Part shown: positions 62,061 through 64,000 of the stretch, in pieces | Layout: every line of letters begins with the position of its first letter | How positions within the stretch are numbered: position 1 is the first letter of the stretch | Source of the DNA: Microbacterium sp. cx-55 | GTDB lineage: Bacteria; Actinomycetota; Actinomycetes; Actinomycetales; Microbacteriaceae | NCBI RefSeq assembly: GCF_021117345.1 | Contig: NZ_CP088261.1 | Span: 2,666,001-2,730,000, forward strand | Length of the DNA stretch: 64,000 nt | Direction of reading: 5' to 3' | Notes under the pieces: model-generated | Seen by the model: the letters and a program-made list of their open reading frames with translations, nothing else | The model's database searches: none | What the model was told of the DNA's origin: nothing | Program-made: the position numbers and the translations under genes

Positions 62061-62159
62061 TTACTTCTTGTTGCGGCGCTGGTGGCGAGTCTTACGAAGC
62101 AACTTGCGGTGCTTCTTCTTCGCCATGCGCTTGCGGCGCTTCTTGATGACAGAACCCAC
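62061..62159 (-). CDS. Small ribosomal protein bS22-like (AURKAIP1/COX24 family)
   Basis: A 32-residue, extremely basic protein starting MGSVIKKRRKRMAKKKHRKL and ending HQRRNKK. It matches the mycobacterial bS22 protein seen in actinobacterial 70S structures. GTG 62159 follows GAGG by about 6 nt. It lies 83 nt downstream of the excisionase-like HTH gene, the same order as Rv0500A and Rv0500B in Mycobacterium tuberculosis. It is easily missed because it is so short. Confidence 0.93.
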   Translation of the reverse strand: MGSVIKKRRKRMAKKKHRKLLRKTRHQRRNKK

Positions 62160-62242
62160 GGAAAACCTCACAGATCAGCGGTCTGGGCTCAGGGTGGCCT
62201 GTGCCCGGGAACGAGGCATCGAAAAAAATGCCTCGGATAAGT

Positions 62243-62434
62243 CTAGCCGACGTCGGCGGCCGGCCGCTGCACGAGCTCTGCGACGGCCGATTCCGGCACG
62301 CGGTAGCTGTGCCCGAAGCGGATGGCGGGCAGTTCTCCCGCGTGCACGAGTCGGTACACCGTCATCTTGGAGACGCGCATGAGCTGCGCGACCTCCGCGA
62401 CCGTCAGGAACCGCACATCCGGCAGCTCGGCCAT
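62243..62434 (-). CDS. Excisionase-family (BldC-like) helix-turn-helix protein
   Basis: A 63-residue winged HTH with the excisionase/MerR-like pattern FLTVAEVAQLMRVSKMTVYRLVHAG, then ELPAIRFGHSYRVPESAVAELV. ATG 62434 has GGGGAGGGG about 8 nt upstream. Despite the family name there is no integrase or attachment site nearby, and the bS22 gene follows as in mycobacteria, so this is a core chromosomal regulator rather than a phage excisionase. Confidence 0.88.
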   Translation of the reverse strand: MAELPDVRFLTVAEVAQLMRVSKMTVYRLVHAGELPAIRFGHSYRVPESAVAELVQRPAADVG

Positions 62435-62527
62435 GCCACACCCCTCCCCCATCGCCCGTCGGGCTGCCCGCCACTCTAGGTCCCCGGTGGGACGGATGTA
62501 AACCGCTGGTGCTCGTGGGAATGCGGG

Positions 62528-62926
62528 TCAGCGACCGGGAATCTTGCCGAACGCGGCGGTGACGGCCCGACCGACGGATGCGGCGGCACGGCCGACGACG
62601 TCGGCGGCGTGCGCGGCGGGCTCCGGGAGGGTGGAGATCGAGTCGTCCAGATCCTCGTCGAGGAACGGGATGAGCCAGTTGTCGATCTCGTCCAGCGGAC
62701 CGGACGACAGCGAGTAATAGCGGTGCTGACCCTCCTCGCGCACGGAGACCAGTTCGCTGTCGCGCAGCACCTTCAGGTGCTTCGACACGGTGGGCTGACT
62801 GACACCGAGCCTCGCGACGATGTACGACACGCTCGTTCCGCGCTCGCCCGCCATCGATCGATCGAGGAGGAGGCGCAGGATGTCGCGCCGGGTCGCGTCC
62901 GCGATCACGCCGAAGATATCCGCCAT
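62528..62926 (-). CDS. ArsR-family transcriptional regulator
   Basis: A 132-residue winged helix: IADATRRDILRLLLD, VSYIVARLGVSQPTVSKHLKVLRDSELVS, REEGQHRYYSL. There are no cysteines, so it is not a classical metal-thiolate sensor. A C-terminal tail of about 40 residues ends in an Ala-rich helix. ATG 62926 lies 6 nt after TAACCT. It is divergent from the TrkH gene with 85 bp between them, but control of that gene is not shown. Confidence 0.88.
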   Translation of the reverse strand: MADIFGVIADATRRDILRLLLDRSMAGERGTSVSYIVARLGVSQPTVSKHLKVLRDSELVSVREEGQHRYYSLSSGPLDEIDNWLIPFLDEDLDDSISTLPEPAAHAADVVGRAAASVGRAVTAAFGKIPGR

Positions 62927-63011
62927 GCGCTTAGGTTAGTGGGGCGCCGGGCGGAGTACCATTACACCCGTTCGGGTCGCCGACCTGTTGTTCGTGCGAA
63001 AGGGGTGCCGG

Positions 63012-64000
63012 ATGATGTCCGACACCGCGCGCGTGCTGTCGCGGGAACGCCTCTCGATCGCCTTCGACCGGTTCCGAGACGGAGCGCGCGAGTTCACGAC
63101 GTCGTCTCCCGCACGTTTCGCGGTCTTGATCTTCTCGTCGTTGATCCTGCTGTTCACCGCGCTGCTGTCGCTGCCCGCGGCGGCCGCATCCGGTCAGGCG
63201 ACGCCGCTCGCCGACGCCGTGTTCACGGCCGTCTCCACGATCTGCGTGACGGGTCTGTCGACGGTCAACATGGGCGCACACTGGTCGCCGCTCGGCCAGG
63301 TGTTCATCTACATCGGCGTGAACGTGGGCGCACTCGGTGTGCTGACCCTGGCGAGCATCCTCGGGCTCGTCATCTCGAAGCGCCTGGGTTTGCGTGCCAA
63401 GCTCATTGCCGCGGGCGACTCCAACCCGATGCGCGTGCACGGCGGCCCGGTCAACGAGGGGCAGACCGTGCGGCTCGGCGAGGTGGGCCAGCTGCTGGCC
63501 ACCGTCGCGCTCTCGACCCTCGTCATCGAGGCGGGCCTCGCGGTGCTGCTCTACCCGGGCCTGCTGCTCGGCGGCGTCGACCCCATCACGGCCCTCTGGG
63601 AGGCGCCGTACTTCGCGGCGATGTCGTTCACGAACACCGGCTTCGCCCCGAACGCCGACGGACTCGCGCCGTTCGCCACCGACTACTTCTTCATGTCGGT
63701 GCTGATGGTCGGGGTGTTCCTCGGCTCGATCGGGTTCCCCGTCATCTTCACGCTGTGGCGGCACCGCTGGCACGTGCGGCACTGGTCGCTGCACACCAAG
63801 CTCACGCTCATCACGACCGTCATCCTGTTCTTCGCGGGCGCCGTGGCGTTCGTGACCCTCGAGTACGACAATCCGCAGACGTTCGGCGGGATGGATGCGT
63901 GGGACACCACTTTCCAGTCGTTGTTCCTCTCGGCGATGACCCGCTCGGGCGGGTTCTCCGTCATCGACATCGGAGAACTGCACGGGTCGTCGCTCCTGGT
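63012..64000 (+). CDS. TrkH/KtrB-type potassium transporter subunit (truncated by window edge)
   Basis: The N-terminal 329 residues of a Trk-type ion-conducting protein. Selectivity-filter segments are visible in the first repeats: FTAVSTICVTGLSTVNMG, MSFTNTGFAPNADGL and FLSAMTRSGGFSVIDIG, each with the glycine in the filter position. Start ATG 63012 (or 63015) with AAAGGGG 7-10 nt upstream. A TrkA/KtrA RCK partner would be expected just downstream, outside the window. It imports potassium. Confidence 0.92.
   Translation, partial: MMSDTARVLSRERLSIAFDRFRDGAREFTTSSPARFAVLIFSSLILLFTALLSLPAAAASGQATPLADAVFTAVSTICVTGLSTVNMGAHWSPLGQVFIYIGVNVGALGVLTLASILGLVISKRLGLRAKLIAAGDSNPMRVHGGPVNEGQTVRLGEVGQLLATVALSTLVIEAGLAVLLYPGLLLGGVDPITALWEAPYFAAMSFTNTGFAPNADGLAPFATDYFFMSVLMVGVFLGSIGFPVIFTLWRHRWHVRHWSLHTKLTLITTVILFFAGAVAFVTLEYDNPQTFGGMDAWDTTFQSLFLSAMTRSGGFSVIDIGELHGSSLL

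Noticed and set aside
62212..62235. CGAGGCAT/ATGCCTCG hairpin as a terminator
   Set aside because: The stem is only 8 bp with an A/T-rich loop, and the run of identical bases is in the loop, not after the stem.
62243..62434. Phage excisionase and integrated element
   Set aside because: No integrase, attachment repeats or composition change is present, and the neighbour order matches mycobacterial core genes.

Overview
This 64-kb window is a high-GC chromosomal segment from an actinobacterium, most likely Microbacteriaceae and plausibly Microbacterium. The support is the strongly GC-biased third codon position, GTG/TTG starts, a complete menaquinone (not ubiquinone) pathway, System II cytochrome c maturation, a mycobacterial-type bS22 gene, and the very frequent octamer GGATGCGG/CCGCATCC. 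There is no phage, integron, insertion sequence or CRISPR array. It reads as ordinary chromosome with several metal- and transport-related accessory modules.

Layout. 1-1.5 kb: end of an unidentified gene, a cysteine-free L36 (rpmJ) and a divergent CobW-like gene around a Zur-box-like palindrome. 1.5-4.4 kb: an arsenic-type cluster (CoA-disulfide-reductase-like flavoprotein, aquaporin, fused ArsR-ArsC). 4.4-6.7 kb: small membrane proteins and a CPBP protease. 6.8-9.8 kb: SDR plus DHA2 efflux pump with a divergent MarR regulator. 9.9-15.5 kb: tRNA-Met, tRNA-Thr, an M23 peptidase, an inositol monophosphatase, a MerR/MFS divergent pair and tRNA-Tyr. 15.6-21.1 kb: PfkB kinase, FBP zinc-finger protein, YajQ, MntP behind a yybP-ykoY manganese riboswitch, and three alpha/beta hydrolases. 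21.2-34.3 kb: FprA and the menaquinone genes (polyprenyl synthase, menG, menF, menD, menA, menE, menB, menC).

34.4-40 kb: TetR, an MMPL transporter carrying a C-terminal ABC-like domain that lacks key ATPase residues, and a YhgE/Pip protein. 40.2-47.8 kb: a sugar ABC importer operon with a GH38 alpha-mannosidase and a ROK regulator. 47.8-52.6 kb: cytochrome c maturation (ccsB, resB, ccdA, resA) with a histidine phosphatase. 52.7-55.4 kb: DedA, a small membrane protein and an archaeal-type aspartyl-tRNA synthetase. 55.7-59.6 kb: a complete second ABC importer. 59.8-64 kb: MscS channel, Dabb, glutaredoxin-like, rhodanese, bS22, excisionase-like HTH, ArsR regulator and the start of a TrkH potassium transporter.

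Two patterns cut across the genes. First, at least 16 start codons lie exactly 6 nt downstream of a TAnnnT hexamer, as expected for leaderless transcripts. Second, six spacers at gene ends hold long, locus-specific inverted repeats with 14-25 bp arms, four of them with extra arm copies that a simple terminator would not need. No gap longer than 300 bases is without a gene.
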